The translations under genes and the position numbers were made by a program. A model generated the notes under the pieces. The model had not been told where the DNA came from and did no database searches. It saw nothing but the letters and a program-made list of their open reading frames with translations. Positions 44,291-55,061 of a DNA stretch of 64,000 nucleotides are shown here, piece by piece; position 1 is the stretch's first letter, and each line of letters opens with the position of its first letter. Where the stretch lies: contig JAJEKV010000036.1 in the NCBI GenBank assembly GCA_021234155.1, forward strand, positions 11,421,426-11,485,425, given 5' to 3'. Origin of the DNA: Isoetes taiwanensis. Taxonomy: Eukaryota; Streptophyta; Lycopodiopsida; Isoetales; Isoetaceae.

Positions 44291-46440
44291 AAATCTATAT
44301 AGTGAAGGTTAGCAAGACATATGTGCCCCCAAAAAATAAGCAAACTGTATTTGCTTGCCAGAGTAATGTCTTACATTCGAATGTAAGACTATATATGCTC
44401 TTTGGAGTCGGATGTAAGACTATATATGCTCTTTGGAGAGTGATGAATTTTATGGTCCTAATATTTTTTCTATTTCTGTGATCCGAGGATTTTTCTTTCG
44501 ACTTTTGAACATTCAAACATACAACTTGTTGCTCAAGCCATCTTCACGTCCAATTTTCCCAACAACTACTTGTTTTGACAAAGCAATTGAAGTTGTGCAA
44601 CAAAGGATTGACAACCCCCGTGACAATGCTAGAGTAATCAAATTTGAGAATCCAATGCTTCATATAAAGTACTTGATTAAAATTGGCAAGGTATACAATT
44701 GCCTCATTTTTTGGAGAACCAGTTGGCTCATCCACCATGGAATGGGAGAATGGTCCATGTCTTTTACTATTGCCCTTTATGTGATAGCATAGTTAGAATT
44801 CTAAGAATGATATCCTTGAATAATCTTCCATCTGAAGGTCCTTAAAAGATACATTTCTTTGTCACTACGACGACATTTGCAATTTGAAGGTCCTTAAAAG
44901 ATACATTTCTTTGTCACTATGACGACATTTGCAATTTGCAGTATCACCTGGTAACCATTCGATTGCAAGTTGCCCTTGTGTAAGCCCATGTTGCACGGAT
45001 TCCTGTTTGTTTAAAAATGCCGTCTTAAAGTTAGAGATATTCATACTCAAACGCCACTAGGAAGCTAGCTTGCCCTTTTATATTGTGTTGTCATTGTCTC
45101 AAGAAAACTCGGCTTACTGTCTCAGGTTTTCGGCTTACTGTCTCAGGTTTATTCTTACATGATGTTTTTAAGGCCATCCTTCTGCCAAGAAGGCCATATG
45201 TTATAATAATACTGAATGCCACATATAAAATATATGCGAAATAAGCCACAGAGATAGGTAAAACCTTACACTGTACACCTAGGCATTGCAACAGGGTAAA
45301 GGATTTTTATTGATAAAAGCCCCTACACACTTAGATTCGAAGATCATCCATTCGCATCTGGAGGGTCTGCCTGTAGCCTCGAACGGAGACTCAGCAGCAA
45401 TATAGCCAAATTGCAACAAACGACACGGTTCCTGTCTTGGTCCTCGTAATATAAGTTACTGCGTCATCCATTTGTTGGCAAATCCAATATTAGAACCTCC
45501 ATCTTGCAGAACTCTAAGCAAAAAAAGGTAAAGAACAGAAGACCCTTTGAAATCTAAAACCTTTGCTCAACAAATCTGAGCCAAGAGAAATAGAAATAAA
45601 GAGGAAGTAGCTACATATGAGAGATGTGAATGGGACAGTTCCACAGCCACGGAATACTGAATCAACAGCTAGCTTCCGACAACTGTGTTTAAAGAACTTC
45701 AAGAAATTTGCACAGAAAAACTTTGCCCCATCACACTTCGTTTAATTTGGAAGTAATAAGATCTTATTTCTTTTGCACAATGACCAAATCTCCTTTCATC
45801 TTTCACAAATCATGACTCAACAGCCAGTTTCATCAGGTAAGGATTCCGCCCGGCTACCTCAACCACTGAAATAGAACTACACCTACAAATTTGGTTGCCA
45901 TGACAAAATCGGAAGACAATGTTTTGTTTTACAACAGAGAAACGTCCACAAAAAGAAAATGAAATCTGCGCAAACTAGTCAAACCCCAGTTCAAAAGCTT
46001 AGCTATAAAATGAAACCTCCAAAGACTGTCGAACGAACTGTTGCGAATGGGCATGAAACCGAAAATAAATCCTTGCTTCAAATTTCAAGGTATGCACAGA
46101 ACTTCCTTAGCGCTCTTCCGTAACTGTAGCGCTAATAAATCGGACCTTCCTGATACCTTCCTATGAAAAAATGCTCAAAACAGACCTAACCTGAATGACG
46201 ATAAACTGAATCACGCCGTTTATCCACGACTGTTACATCCGAACATGATCGCCTACAACTGCAGTGTTGATTTAAGCAGCACCCATTATATATGAAGCCG
46301 AAAAATAGGCCGAGAATTAGCTGGAAACTTCGAGAAGGAAGATAAAAGCTTCTCGAATACCATAATACATGTCACATGATCGAAACTTCCAGAAAAAAAT
46401 ACCTGCTTCCAAACGTTTTCTGTGCTCACACGTGTCCAAT
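44291..46440. other. AT-rich intergenic DNA with small tandem duplications
   Basis: No gene recognised. A 31-bp unit (GGATGTAAGACTATATATGC) is duplicated at 44377-44438. A 52-bp unit is duplicated at 44833-44936. Confidence 0.5.
44833..44936. repeat. 52-bp tandem duplication
   Basis: Two copies starting TGAAGGTCCTTAAAAGATAC, 44833-44884 and 44885-44936, differ by a single C/T. A very recent slippage or repair product. Confidence 0.9.
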
Positions 46441-46445
46441 TCAAT

Positions 46446-46859
46446 TCATAATTTTCCATAAAAATACAAACAACTAAGCTGCCCCCACTTACCTTCCCTA
46501 TTACAATTATATATTAGAGATAGATAGAACTTTAACATCCACGGAGGCGAACAAAGGGCCATGGGAGCATGACTATCATTTGAAGCATTAACATGGGAAC
46601 CCAATGGAACAAAATCACTCAGATTGAGAACTATATCCCCATTAATTGCACCATCACTCGGATTGTGAACTACATCCCCATTAATTGCACCATAGAGTTG
46701 TTCAAGAAAGGAAACCTCATTCCTGAATGACATCATTGCTATGAACCAGAGGTTTTGCATGCAATTGGAAGTCGAAGACATTATTGCCAAAAAGGTCGAA
46801 CATTTTAAAGGCGAAGAAGTCACCACCTGTTGTAGTTTAAAAAGACTATGATGCAGCAC
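46446..46859 (-). CDS. Unidentified 137-codon ORF with an in-frame duplication
   Basis: Minus-strand frame starting MLHHSLFKLQQVVTSSPLKC. It contains the near-repeat YGAINGDVVHNPSD / GAINGDIVLNLSD, a 48-bp duplication at about 46616-46695 that keeps frame, followed by FVPLGSHVNASNDSHAPMAL. No family recognised and no splice support sought. It may be a last exon or chance; the in-frame duplication is only weak support for coding. Confidence 0.25.
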   Translation of the reverse strand: MLHHSLFKLQQVVTSSPLKCSTFLAIMSSTSNCMQNLWFIAMMSFRNEVSFLEQLYGAINGDVVHNPSDGAINGDIVLNLSDFVPLGSHVNASNDSHAPMALCSPPWMLKFYLSLIYNCNREGKWGQLSCLYFYGKL

Positions 46860-47290
46860 ATTTTTTGAAAGATCTCAAAACTAGTTGCCTAGAAAGCTAA
46901 AGAACACCAAAACCTATCTATGCGCCCATTCTTTTACCGTAGGAAGAGCGCTAACCAGGTTGTATAATGCTATATATACTATCAATAATTTTAGTGGGTA
47001 TATGGCAGAGGGCATTGATTTTGGCCTCCGTCTGCTTGTAGCTAGATGGCACATTGTAATCTTGATTGCGATTCAATTACCTGCCAGATGAACCCTGATG
47101 ACCTCTAACCGGATTTATGCAAGGATTTTGGACCATTTTGCATTGCAACTTTTTCCCGTGTTAGTAAATTTGCATTCTCGATAAGCATAATTATGCTCGC
47201 ACGAAATCTTGCATGCAACTACTATATTTGAGGAACCTTTTCTCCTTCAAATGTTCTCAAACCCTGCCTGCCTTCCTTCATGTGCCTTCG
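46860..47290. other. Intergenic, possible promoter of the 47.3-kb gene
   Basis: Nothing recognised beyond AT-rich sequence and short frames. Confidence 0.4.
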
Positions 47291-47299
47291 CCTCTGGCC

Positions 47300-47745
47300 A
47301 TGGTGAGCCATGCCGCCCCTGCTCCATCCCGTTGTAGTCGCCTGAAAGAGGCAAAGAAGAAGGTCAAAAAATTGATCTCCAAATCCGTTCCCCCTCCCGG
47401 AGATGCCGCTGTGGCTGCCTTCCGCACCACAATCCGGAGGAATGCGAGGAGTTGTTTCTTGAGGGCAAGCTTCGCCCAGGCAATCCACATCTCAGCAGCA
47501 ACACCAACAGCCCTAAGTCCCCACATACACCTGCATCAAAGGAGCTTGAAAGGCAGATCGAAGAAGAACAAAAAAGGGGGAAAGCGGATGAGGAGTGGCG
47601 GGAGGAATTAGAAGAAGAGAAGAAGCAAACAATCCTCAATGCGCTCTCCTTAGATGATGAAGGCCTTGTTGCAGAAGCCATCCTTGAGGAGATGGCAGAC
47701 GAAAGCGATGGGGAAGAAGAGGAGGATGCGGGAGATGAGGATTAA
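47300..47745 (+). pseudogene. Small basic-to-acidic protein gene, frame-disrupted, unidentified
   Basis: From ATG 47300 (context GGCCATGGTG) the frame gives MVSHAAPAPSRCSRLKEAKK and a Lys-rich stretch, then PPPGDAAVAAFRTTIRRN. A second frame, open from about 47345 to the stop at 47743, gives NPEECEELFLEGKLRPGN, TPASKELERQIEEEQKRGKA and a very acidic end (DGEEEEDAGDED). The two halves read as one protein of about 148 residues split by a frame change near 47440. An indel, an unrecognised small intron or ribosomal frameshifting would all fit. GC content is clearly above the surroundings. Helical, charged C-terminal half; function unknown. Confidence 0.4.
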
Positions 47746-48250
47746 AGGGTTTTTTTTTTTTGTTCTTTATTTTTAAATTCCTGAAAGCGAGCTGGGCATC
47801 TCCAAAAAAGGCCTCACCTTAAGCTTTTGAATGGAGCTAGGCATATCCTTAAACTGTGTTGAACTATTTTATCTTGAAAGAGTTGGGCAACTCTAATAAA
47901 AGACCCTCTTTATGCAATAAATTTTTTTTGATACATACTTAATTTCTGTAACTTGTTTCTACTGTCATTTCTATAATTTGCTTTAATTTCTTTAACTTGC
48001 TTTAACTCAGAATTCGAAATTATTAAAAATGCCTGCTTACATTTAAGGCTTCCGGAAATACACAAAATTATAGTGTAGTTTCCCAGAAATCCTTATTCTA
48101 CGAAAATAGCCTGAAAAAATGCCGGGAATGTTTTTTGCTTATCAAAAAAAATTTAGAATAGCCAAATTTTTCAGGGTCAAACCCCCTCAATTTCGAACCC
48201 TGCTTTAACTGTCACTTCTACATTAATGCTGGAAAAGCCATCTTTTTTTC
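47746..48250. other. Intergenic, AT-rich
   Basis: T-rich downstream region of the small gene, including a run of about 13 T near 47748. Nothing else seen. Confidence 0.4.
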
Positions 48251-48259
48251 TTTTTCTCT

Positions 48260-48398
48260 GCTCAGGTGCATAAAGAGTTCTGTTCCTAGGCACTTGCAGA
48301 GTTCTGTTCTTAGGGGCTTGCAGAGGTCTGTTCTTTGGGGCTTGCTTAGGCACTTGCAGAGTTCTGTTCTTTGGCGCTTGCTTAGGCACTAGGAGTTG
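48260..48398 (-). repeat. Minisatellite, 24-bp period with 12-bp expansions
   Basis: Four GCAGAGTTCTGTTC-led units; two are 24 bp and two are lengthened to 36 bp by a GCTTGCTTAGGC insertion. All lengths are multiples of 12, so the minus strand stays open and reads as PKNRTLQ-VPKQA repeats (48407-48177). It may be a coding repeat of a lost gene or simply a minisatellite. Confidence 0.75.
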
Positions 48399-48451
48399 TT
48401 GTGGCAAATCAAGGTAAGCAGTTTGGAGTTGGTGATCAAGGTAAGCCTAAC

Positions 48452-48467
48452 ATCTTTTTAACTTCTG
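48452..48467 (+). repeat. Target-site duplication, left copy
   Basis: ATCTTTTTAACTTCTG, identical to 49947-49962 on the other side of the LINE poly(A) tail. Confidence 0.93.
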
Positions 48468-49946
48468 TATCCTATGGATGGAAGAAACTTCACCTCAATC
48501 TCCCTCACTCTATCTATTTTCCATTCTCTGTTCCCAATTCGATCCCTGGTTTAATCAAGAAGTGGATCAGGGCATGGAATTTAGTCAAAGGTATGTTTAC
48601 ATGGAAGGAGGGGCTTTCCATGGATCAATCTATTTTTTGGAATCCAGGCTTGCTTACTAATGATCCTTCTCTCTGTTTAGCATGTCACTTTCCGGAACAG
48701 GCTAAGCTTTGGAAGAACAAGGGGCTTTTCTACATCAGAGACTTCTTTGATGAGCAGGGGATAATTCCTTTCAGGAGATCAGTAATTGCCAATGAGGATG
48801 AGAACTCAGAGTTACTGTACAATAATATTTGTACGGTGCTCTCTCAAAGCATTTGGTCAGAAGACAATTGTAATTGGAATTATAATGATTCGGCCAGATT
48901 TACAGTCAGAGCAGCATATAAATACTTAATGAGGAATCAGAGGATTTCTATCCATACCAAGTGGCAGATAGGGGAGGATAGATGTATCAGCAATCTCAAA
49001 TTCATGTGGGCCTGCCCAATTCCTCCTAAAGTGAAGTCCTTTATGTGGCAGCTCTGGCATAAGGCTTTAGCCACCAACTCCAAAAGACATAGGCTTAACA
49101 TGACAGATCCTGATGTATGCCCAAGATGTCTCAGTCACAGGGAAGACGAGGAGCATTTATTTCAATCATGTATGTGGTCAGAATGGGTACTTGAACTTGC
49201 TTCCAACCTGCTCGGTTTGGACCTCAACGCCCTCAATTCGGAGGAGTTCTTCTGGCCCATAAACCCAACTGATTGGAAGCTATACATTGTTTTATGGAGA
49301 ATTTGGAAGGGCAGAAACAATTTTATCTTCAACTGTGAAATCACTCATCCGGAGGCCGTGATCAAGCAAATTGAATATGATATTAAATGGATCATTGCTG
49401 CTACTTAGAACTCGTTTTGATTCTTTTGATTCTTACAACTCCTTTGGTGCTTTTCCAGGAATTATCTTCGTTTTGGTGCGCAAACTCAAGTGGAAGAAGA
49501 TCGACCCGGATGCCAATCAGCAATGGATCAAGGTCTTTGGACCACCAGACCTTTACAGCCATGAAGAACCATGTTTTTGTGGATGCTGTTGTGATCAGAA
49601 CCCGGGCGTTAGAAGAGACTTGCTCTGCCAAGCTAAAGACAGTAAGGGTCGCTTCAATATGGCCATGGCAGGAGCATGTCTATGTGTATTTTGTACCCTC
49701 ACGGTCATGGTTAGAGGCAGAGGGAGAAAGTCAAGCAACTCCAATCTCAGATCATACTTTTAGGCGGGCCGTCACACTATATCAGACTATGATTTCCAGA
49801 TCTCAATTATCTCTAAGTTTTCTATCCAGTACTTTTACTTTTTCTACCTACCAAAAGGGTTATACTTCCCTGTCAAAAAGTAATTTTTTGTTAATCTTAT
49901 AACTTTTTATTAATACATATATAAAGCCTTCAATCAAAAAAAAAAA
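48468..49946 (+). mobile_element. 5'-truncated L1-like LINE with poly(A) and 16-bp TSD
   Basis: Complete insertion product of target-primed reverse transcription: a 16-bp perfect duplication on both sides and a terminal A tract (49936-49946). The ORF2 C-terminus is open to TAG 49406. It encodes WNPGLLTNDPSLCLACHFPE, FTVRAAYKYLMRNQRISIHT, then the RT zinc-binding domain (WACPIPPKVKSFMWQLWHKA, CPRCLSHREDEEHLFQSC) and LYIVLWRIWKGRNNFIFN. The region 49410-49930 is 3' UTR or a decayed extension, with an open frame of unclear meaning (49387-49902). The remaining ORF has no stops, so insertion is probably recent. Confidence 0.93.
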
Positions 49947-49962
49947 ATCTTTTTAACTTCTG
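49947..49962 (+). repeat. Target-site duplication, right copy
   Basis: Perfect copy of 48452-48467, directly after the poly(A) tract. Confidence 0.93.
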
Positions 49963-52435
49963 ATTTGTTAAACAGATCCCAGACATGTTTAAGGCTAGAA
50001 TCTGTTTTGAATTCTTGCTCTTTCAATCTTAGTTTTGAAAGAGCTCAACCTTAGTTTTGAAATCTTATTTTTTGACTTCTGAAAAAGTATGTTAATTCAT
50101 GCCAGGCGCGAATTGAGTTTGCGTTAAATTGTAAATTAGCCCAATTCACGTCTGGCGTGAATTGCGTGAATTGGATACAATGGCTAGTTTTCTAATATTA
50201 ATCTCTTACACGCCAAGCGCGAAGTAGCAATTGGGCATTAAGTGCCTTCTGCTAATTCTACTATTGCATCTACTTACTTAAAATATTTTTGTGGGCGGGT
50301 GGTAATGCTGGTGTGCCCTTTTCAGGTGTTACATTTGGCATCTGAAAATGGTTTTCCGGCCTACTTACTTCCTCCGGCTATTTTGCCCGTTGCAATAGAT
50401 TTTCACAATGCCTCACGGCTAATTTCTCGGGGGCATTCCTTGGGGGGCGGTGGATCGTTATGTCCAGTTGGGTTGGGTTAACGTTATTGCAAACCATGTT
50501 GCTTGGGGTTTTTGGAAAATTTATAGTGAGCTTTCATTTTTGGAGCCTGCAGCTTAGAGCCGGAGCTTGGAGCTATAGCAAACATTCAAATTTCAGGTGA
50601 ACCTTTTTTTCTTTCCATGTTTTCCTCCTCTGTCTCACGCCTTAGATTTACGTTATGGCCGATTTGCGCAATAACTCTTACGGTTTTAGGCTTATAAGAG
50701 GACAAAATTGTATGTGCTAGAGCTTTCACTTGCACCTTGGAGCATGGAGTCTGGAACCCCAAGGGCATCGAAATGTAAGACAACTTTGTAATCAGTGCTT
50801 TTTATTGGTTTTTCATTATGTTTGAGCATTTTTCCTCCCGTGCATTTTTTCTGTGACGATCATCAAAGATCATTCGGCAAAGCATAGATTATTTTGCAGA
50901 GAAATCCAAACTCCCAAGTTCGAAAACCCAGCTTTGAGCTATAGAAATAGAGCTAGAGCTTGTGACGTTCTCAGAGCTGCTGCAAGGTCTGAAGGTCTCG
51001 GACCTTCTTTAAGTTCGAATTTTGTTTTTGCTACTAAGAAGGTAGAAAAATTATCGCAGAGCCACACTCTTTCGTTACCTGGCTGTGGATCTTACACAAA
51101 ATATGCATGGATGAGCCACTTGATTTGCTTTAATATTCCGATTGCAAAATCACTGTTTCCACTGGAACAATCATACAAGGTAAGATCCTAGGCTAAACAA
51201 AGCTTCTTCTTGTTTTTCTAAAATTGTATGGTCTGATACAGAAGCTGCAGGCCTTAAGTCTTTAAGAATATGAGGTTATGGAGGTGAGAGCATTTGCAAC
51301 AGCCATGAGGTAACATCAGAAACTTGTAAAGGTTCAAGCTCTTTAGCTGTTGCAAGACCTGCTTTGATTTTTTTTATGCTGTAATGAATTGGTTTACTCT
51401 TTCCTTAATTTCATACTACGAAAATAGTGTAAATCTTCCTTGCGTTATGATCATCTGGCTTTCTTAAAACGCCCCAGGAGTAGTGGGTCTCGCTTTTGAT
51501 TATGGCCGATTTAAATCCTAGGGAAATCTCAGCATCTTCATGAGCTATTCTAAATCGCCACAACCATCAGATATATTTTTTACAGTGCCACTGTTGGAGC
51601 AGGTGCACCTAACACTCTCAATCCTCTACATCTTATCTAATTTTTTAGCTTGAAGACTTCTGTTTGCTCATTTCTTGCATTTTTCATAAACTTCAAGGAC
51701 TCATTAATATGGGAGCTCTGCATGTCTAAAATCTTTGGCTCTGCCATTGCCATAACTAAAGCTTGATCAACTTGCTTCTTTGGTTGCACAGAAAAAAGCC
51801 TTCATCCATCTGTAAGTTTTTATTCTACCCTCTGTAGAAGTATCCCTCATTTGCACCAAACGGAGATTTTTAGTATTGAGTTGAAATTGTTTCTGCGTTT
51901 TAGGCAACATTTTGTTTGTTAAGTTATTTTTGAGTTTAGTTACTCTTTGAGTTACTGCCTGGAGTTATACAAATAGTTTTAAGGGCAGAGCTACGATGTC
52001 ATAACTCCGATTTCTCTTCATCTTAAAATGATGCTCCATAACTTGCTCCATTTGATTTACCTTTATTGCCAACTTTGTGTAAGAACTAGAGTTGCAGCGA
52101 GTATCCAGCCATACAATGATAGGGATCATTATAAGCTTGCACTTGGTCAGTTAAACACAGTACTCCATGTTGCTGAAGTATATGGATTCTCTATAGTATT
52201 CCAAATCACTTCAAAAAGCAGTGCTTACCGTGATGATCTCCAGTTCAGCATCATCTTCCTAGGAAGCTAATTTGTTGTTTCTGTTGCAAGAATACAATGA
52301 TGTCATAGCTGACTTCTAAGCCACATTATATGTGGCTTAGAATGCAAACAGGTGGTGTAAAAATAGCCTCTGATTAGTGACACACATCAACTATCTAAAG
52401 TCGGGAAAGAGAAATGTTTCGCGGCGGGGAGTCAG
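49963..52435. other. Intergenic DNA
   Basis: No gene recognised. Short related phrases (CCAGGCGCGAATTGAG, CACGTCTGGCGTGAATTG, CGCCAAGCGCGAAG) recur at 50101-50225. Some stretches (50900-51180, 52028-52270) have modestly open frames without recognisable motifs. Confidence 0.4.
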
Positions 52436-52580
52436 GAAAGGGAAATGTTCGTGGCAGCCTTGGCCACCACGATAAATTTATTGTACAAATTAAAGTTAGT
52501 GTTTAGTGCCTCACTTTTCCTTTTGAGGTTTTTCTTTGAGGTAGATGGAGTGATGCTAGAAGGCAACAAATAGCCTATAT
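52398..52580. repeat. Dispersed repeat related to 43.44 kb
   Basis: GTTCGTGGCAGCCTTGGCCACCACGATAAATT, followed by TAGATGGAGTGATGCTAGAAGGCAA, parallels TTGTCGCGGCGGCCTTCGCC ... AAATGGAGTATGATGTTGCCAA at 43445-43530. Both start with a GC-rich hairpin. Confidence 0.5.
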
Positions 52581-52632
52581 TGGACAATGATGGTCAAGAA
52601 CACGAAGGATAACAAACCTAATGTATAAGTAA

Positions 52633-52755
52633 AAATCTCCCACGAGGATTTTTTGGAAAATAATCCACGAGGCGGCGCTGCCAGCAAGGGTGGCACCGCT
52701 AGTGGTGGCAGCGCCGCCGTACGGATTATTTTTCAGAAAAACCGAGGGGAGATTT
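52633..52755. repeat. Long hairpin A with GC-rich core
   Basis: Arms of about 52 bp (AAATCTCCC ... GGAAAATAATCC ... GGCGGCGCTGCCA) match the reverse complement of TGGCAGCGCCGCC ... GGATTATTTTTC ... GGGGAGATTT at roughly 85%. The loop contains GGTGGCACCGCTAG. Outer arms are AT-rich; the inner arm and loop are GC-rich. Confidence 0.88.
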
Positions 52756-53670
52756 CCCATACGTAGTATATGTCAGCTGGGATTATGTACAATACATGGC
52801 CTCCACGTCATGGCCACGTTATCCAATTCTATAATGTTCTATTTTTCATTTTTTTTTTACGGAGCTCTCGGCTATGTCGGATGTTGAGGTCTTGCGGGAG
52901 CTCCGGTATGGCGATCGGCCTGTAAATCATGGCGCTTGACTTGTAAACATTGCTAGAGGTCTCTTAGAGTGTTCTTAGGTCTGTAAATGATGTCGATGGT
53001 GACTATTGTGATGTTCTTTGCAGACATTTGCGAGTTTCTTCTTCGATGATGCTTACATAGCTATGGCGCTTGTTCAGTAGGATATTAGCGATCTTTACTG
53101 CGAGAACTTGTGAGGGTCTATTGGCTGAATTCTTGTCATTTAGGGCCAATCCTTACATATCTTTGATTAGTGGTCTTTGGCCGATCTTAGCGAGTTTTGG
53201 GGCCGATCTTTGGTCTTTGATGATCTTTGGCCGATCTTTGGTGATGCTTTGGATAAAAACAGAGTGTTTTGGCAGTTCAGTTTCATGGCATGTTGATCTT
53301 TTGTGGCAGTTCGAATGGCAGGTTGATCTTTTATCAGTTTTGATGAACTGATAAATTTTGTTGTGAAACTCTGTTGGCTGATACTTCAGCAAATTCTGAT
53401 AAAGTGTGTATTGTGATCTTGTGATAAATAGTTGTGATCTTGATAAAACTGTGATAAACTCTTGTAATATTGGTTGTAATCTTTCTTCTAAATATAATCT
53501 TGGTTGTAATATGTTGGGAGTTGAAATTTCTAATTTGTTGTATCCTTGATTGTGATTTGTTTCTGTAAATTGCATTATGGAAAATTAAGGTGATGGTTGA
53601 GGTGAAATTACCAAAAAGAATTTGACACCAAAATTATAGTAATCTCAACGTGGCATGTATTACGGAAAGA
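52756..53670. other. Intergenic, partly low complexity
   Basis: A short frame from ATG 52874 (MSDVEVLRELRYGDRPVNHG) ends after about 22 codons. From 53080 to 53470 the words GATCTTTGGCC and TGTGATCTTG recur. No gene recognised. Confidence 0.4.
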
Positions 53671-53808
53671 GTAATTTTAGGGACCTCAAAATTTCGTCGA
53701 AATTTTGAGCAGACCTGACGGCGCCACGAGCGGCGCGGCGGAGCCATGAGTGGCGCCGCTAGGTCTGCTTAAACTTTCCACGCGAAATTTTACAGGTCCC
53801 TAAAATTC
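53671..53808. repeat. Long hairpin B with GC-rich core
   Basis: Arms of about 55 bp: AATTTTAGGGACCT...AAAATTTCG...GAGCAGACCT..CGGCGCCA pairs with TGGCGCCG..AGGTCTGCTT...CGAAATTTTACAGGTCCCT. The inner 25 bp is pure GC-rich (CGAGCGGCGCGGCGGAGCC). The inner right arm TGGCGCCGCTAG is nearly the same as the loop word TGGCACCGCTAG of hairpin A. Confidence 0.88.
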
Positions 53809-54329
53809 TTTGACGAACGTTCAATCAGCTTGAAATTTAGCCCGTTCTTGAGGCTGGAGCTTGATATTTGCTTTAAAAAGTTCGTTTGATGCCAGATTTT
53901 GATGAAGCCTGGGTGTAATAGAGCAGTAGGCCGGAGCTTGGGTGCCATCAAGAAGTCTATGGCTGTGGAAGAAGCCCCAGTTTCTGCAGCGGGAATGAAG
54001 AAAAAAAATATGAAAAATAAGCAAGAGTTACCTTGATTCAACTCGATTATGTCTATGGTCGCCAGTTCATGCAACGAAGGGAAAAAAAAAACAGAAAAGC
54101 AAGCCTCCATTCAACTGGTTTCTGTAGTCTGTGGCTTGCCAGAGCTTGGGTGATATATTAGACACAGTATTAGAAGCATGCAATTTCATGGCAAATAGAA
54201 ACAGACTTAGGAGCACTGAAACAGAAACATAAACAGGGTTAGGAGGTATGAAAACAGGGTCAGGAAGCGGCGGCGCCGCCCCAGAAACGCCACCATGATG
54301 TGAACAAAAAGTTTCAGGAACAGGTAATT
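53809..54329. other. Region between hairpins B and C
   Basis: AT-rich with a GC-rich patch (CGGCGGCGCCGCCCC near 54268). Minus-strand frames at 54110-53790 are unassigned. Confidence 0.4.
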
Positions 54330-54417
54330 CTCACCGATAGAAAATTTCGGGGTGAAAGCCCTGGAGCGGCGGCAGCCGCAAGCCTGGGCGCGCGCCCCGA
54401 AATTTTCTATCGGTGAG
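54330..54417. repeat. Hairpin C: perfect 23-bp arms, GC-rich loop
   Basis: 54330-54352 (starting CTCACCGATAGAAAATTTCG) is the exact reverse complement of 54395-54417. The 42-nt loop is GC-rich (GAGCGGCGGCAGCCGC, GGGCGCGCG). Confidence 0.95.
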
Positions 54418-54431
54418 CTTATCTGGACGAG

Positions 54432-54572
54432 ATAAACGACGCCTTGATATTTCCGGCTGTCCAAATTTTTTGCCGGCGAATTTCCAGCACCAAAAAATCA
54501 AGAAAGCGTCGACAGGAAGTTTCAGGTTTTAAAAACAAGGCGAAAAAGCCGAAATATCAAGGCGTCGTTTAT
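54432..54572. repeat. Hairpin D: perfect 22-bp arms, about 97-nt loop
   Basis: 54432-54453 (ATAAACGACGCCTTGATATT..) is the exact reverse complement of 54551-54572. It starts 15 bp after hairpin C ends. The loop contains GCCGGCGAATTTCC, and AAATTTC words recur just downstream (54593-54617). Confidence 0.93.
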
Positions 54573-55023
54573 TTCGGGTTTAAAAAAAAGGGCGAAATTT
54601 CAAATTGAAATTTCAGGAATGAAATCCACAAAGAAAATTAATTCCAATGCAAAAACAGGGAATATTTCCTGGAATATGCTTCGAGGTAAGCTACAGCAGT
54701 TGGATCTTGGTCATTTCACAGAGACCAATGCAAAACATCTTTTCTTCAATCAACTGCACTAAACAAACGATTTCCAAGGAGGATATATTCTACCTTGGAA
54801 GGTAGTGTAGCATACCGTGACCAGACTCACATGCAAACAGTCTGGTACGCCCTGTTATTCCTGAGTACAAACGAGCGAACCAGAGTATCTAAGCTAGCTC
54901 CGGCAAAAGATCCAACACTACAAAACAAGGATTCCGCGAGGAAAACTGGCAATGAGCACTTGTTTGATGGGCGACAAAGGTATGAAGCATGTGGAGAAAA
55001 ATACAAAAATAAGGAGGCAGATC
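54573..55023. other. Upstream region of the Gly/Pro-rich gene
   Basis: Presumed promoter. No ORF of note on the plus strand; the long minus-strand frame is the antisense of the repetitive gene. Confidence 0.5.
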
Positions 55024-55029
55024 TATAAA
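55024..55029 (+). promoter_or_regulatory. Candidate TATA box
   Basis: TATAAA, 33 bp before the ATG. If used at the normal 25-35 bp spacing it would leave almost no 5' UTR, so a more upstream start may be the real one. Confidence 0.3.
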
Positions 55030-55061
55030 ACCCGAGCCATCGGTTTGAGCAGGAACAAGCA

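Noticed and set aside
49387-49902. 171-codon ORF after the LINE ORF2 stop, considered as a separate RNase H gene
   Set aside because: I see no RNase H catalytic D-E-D pattern, and it lies between the ORF2 stop and the poly(A) of one LINE insertion. Treated as 3' UTR or a decayed extension.
52028-52270. 80-codon plus-strand ORF
   Set aside because: No motif, no splice context and no sequence relation to a known family. The length is within chance for this base composition.
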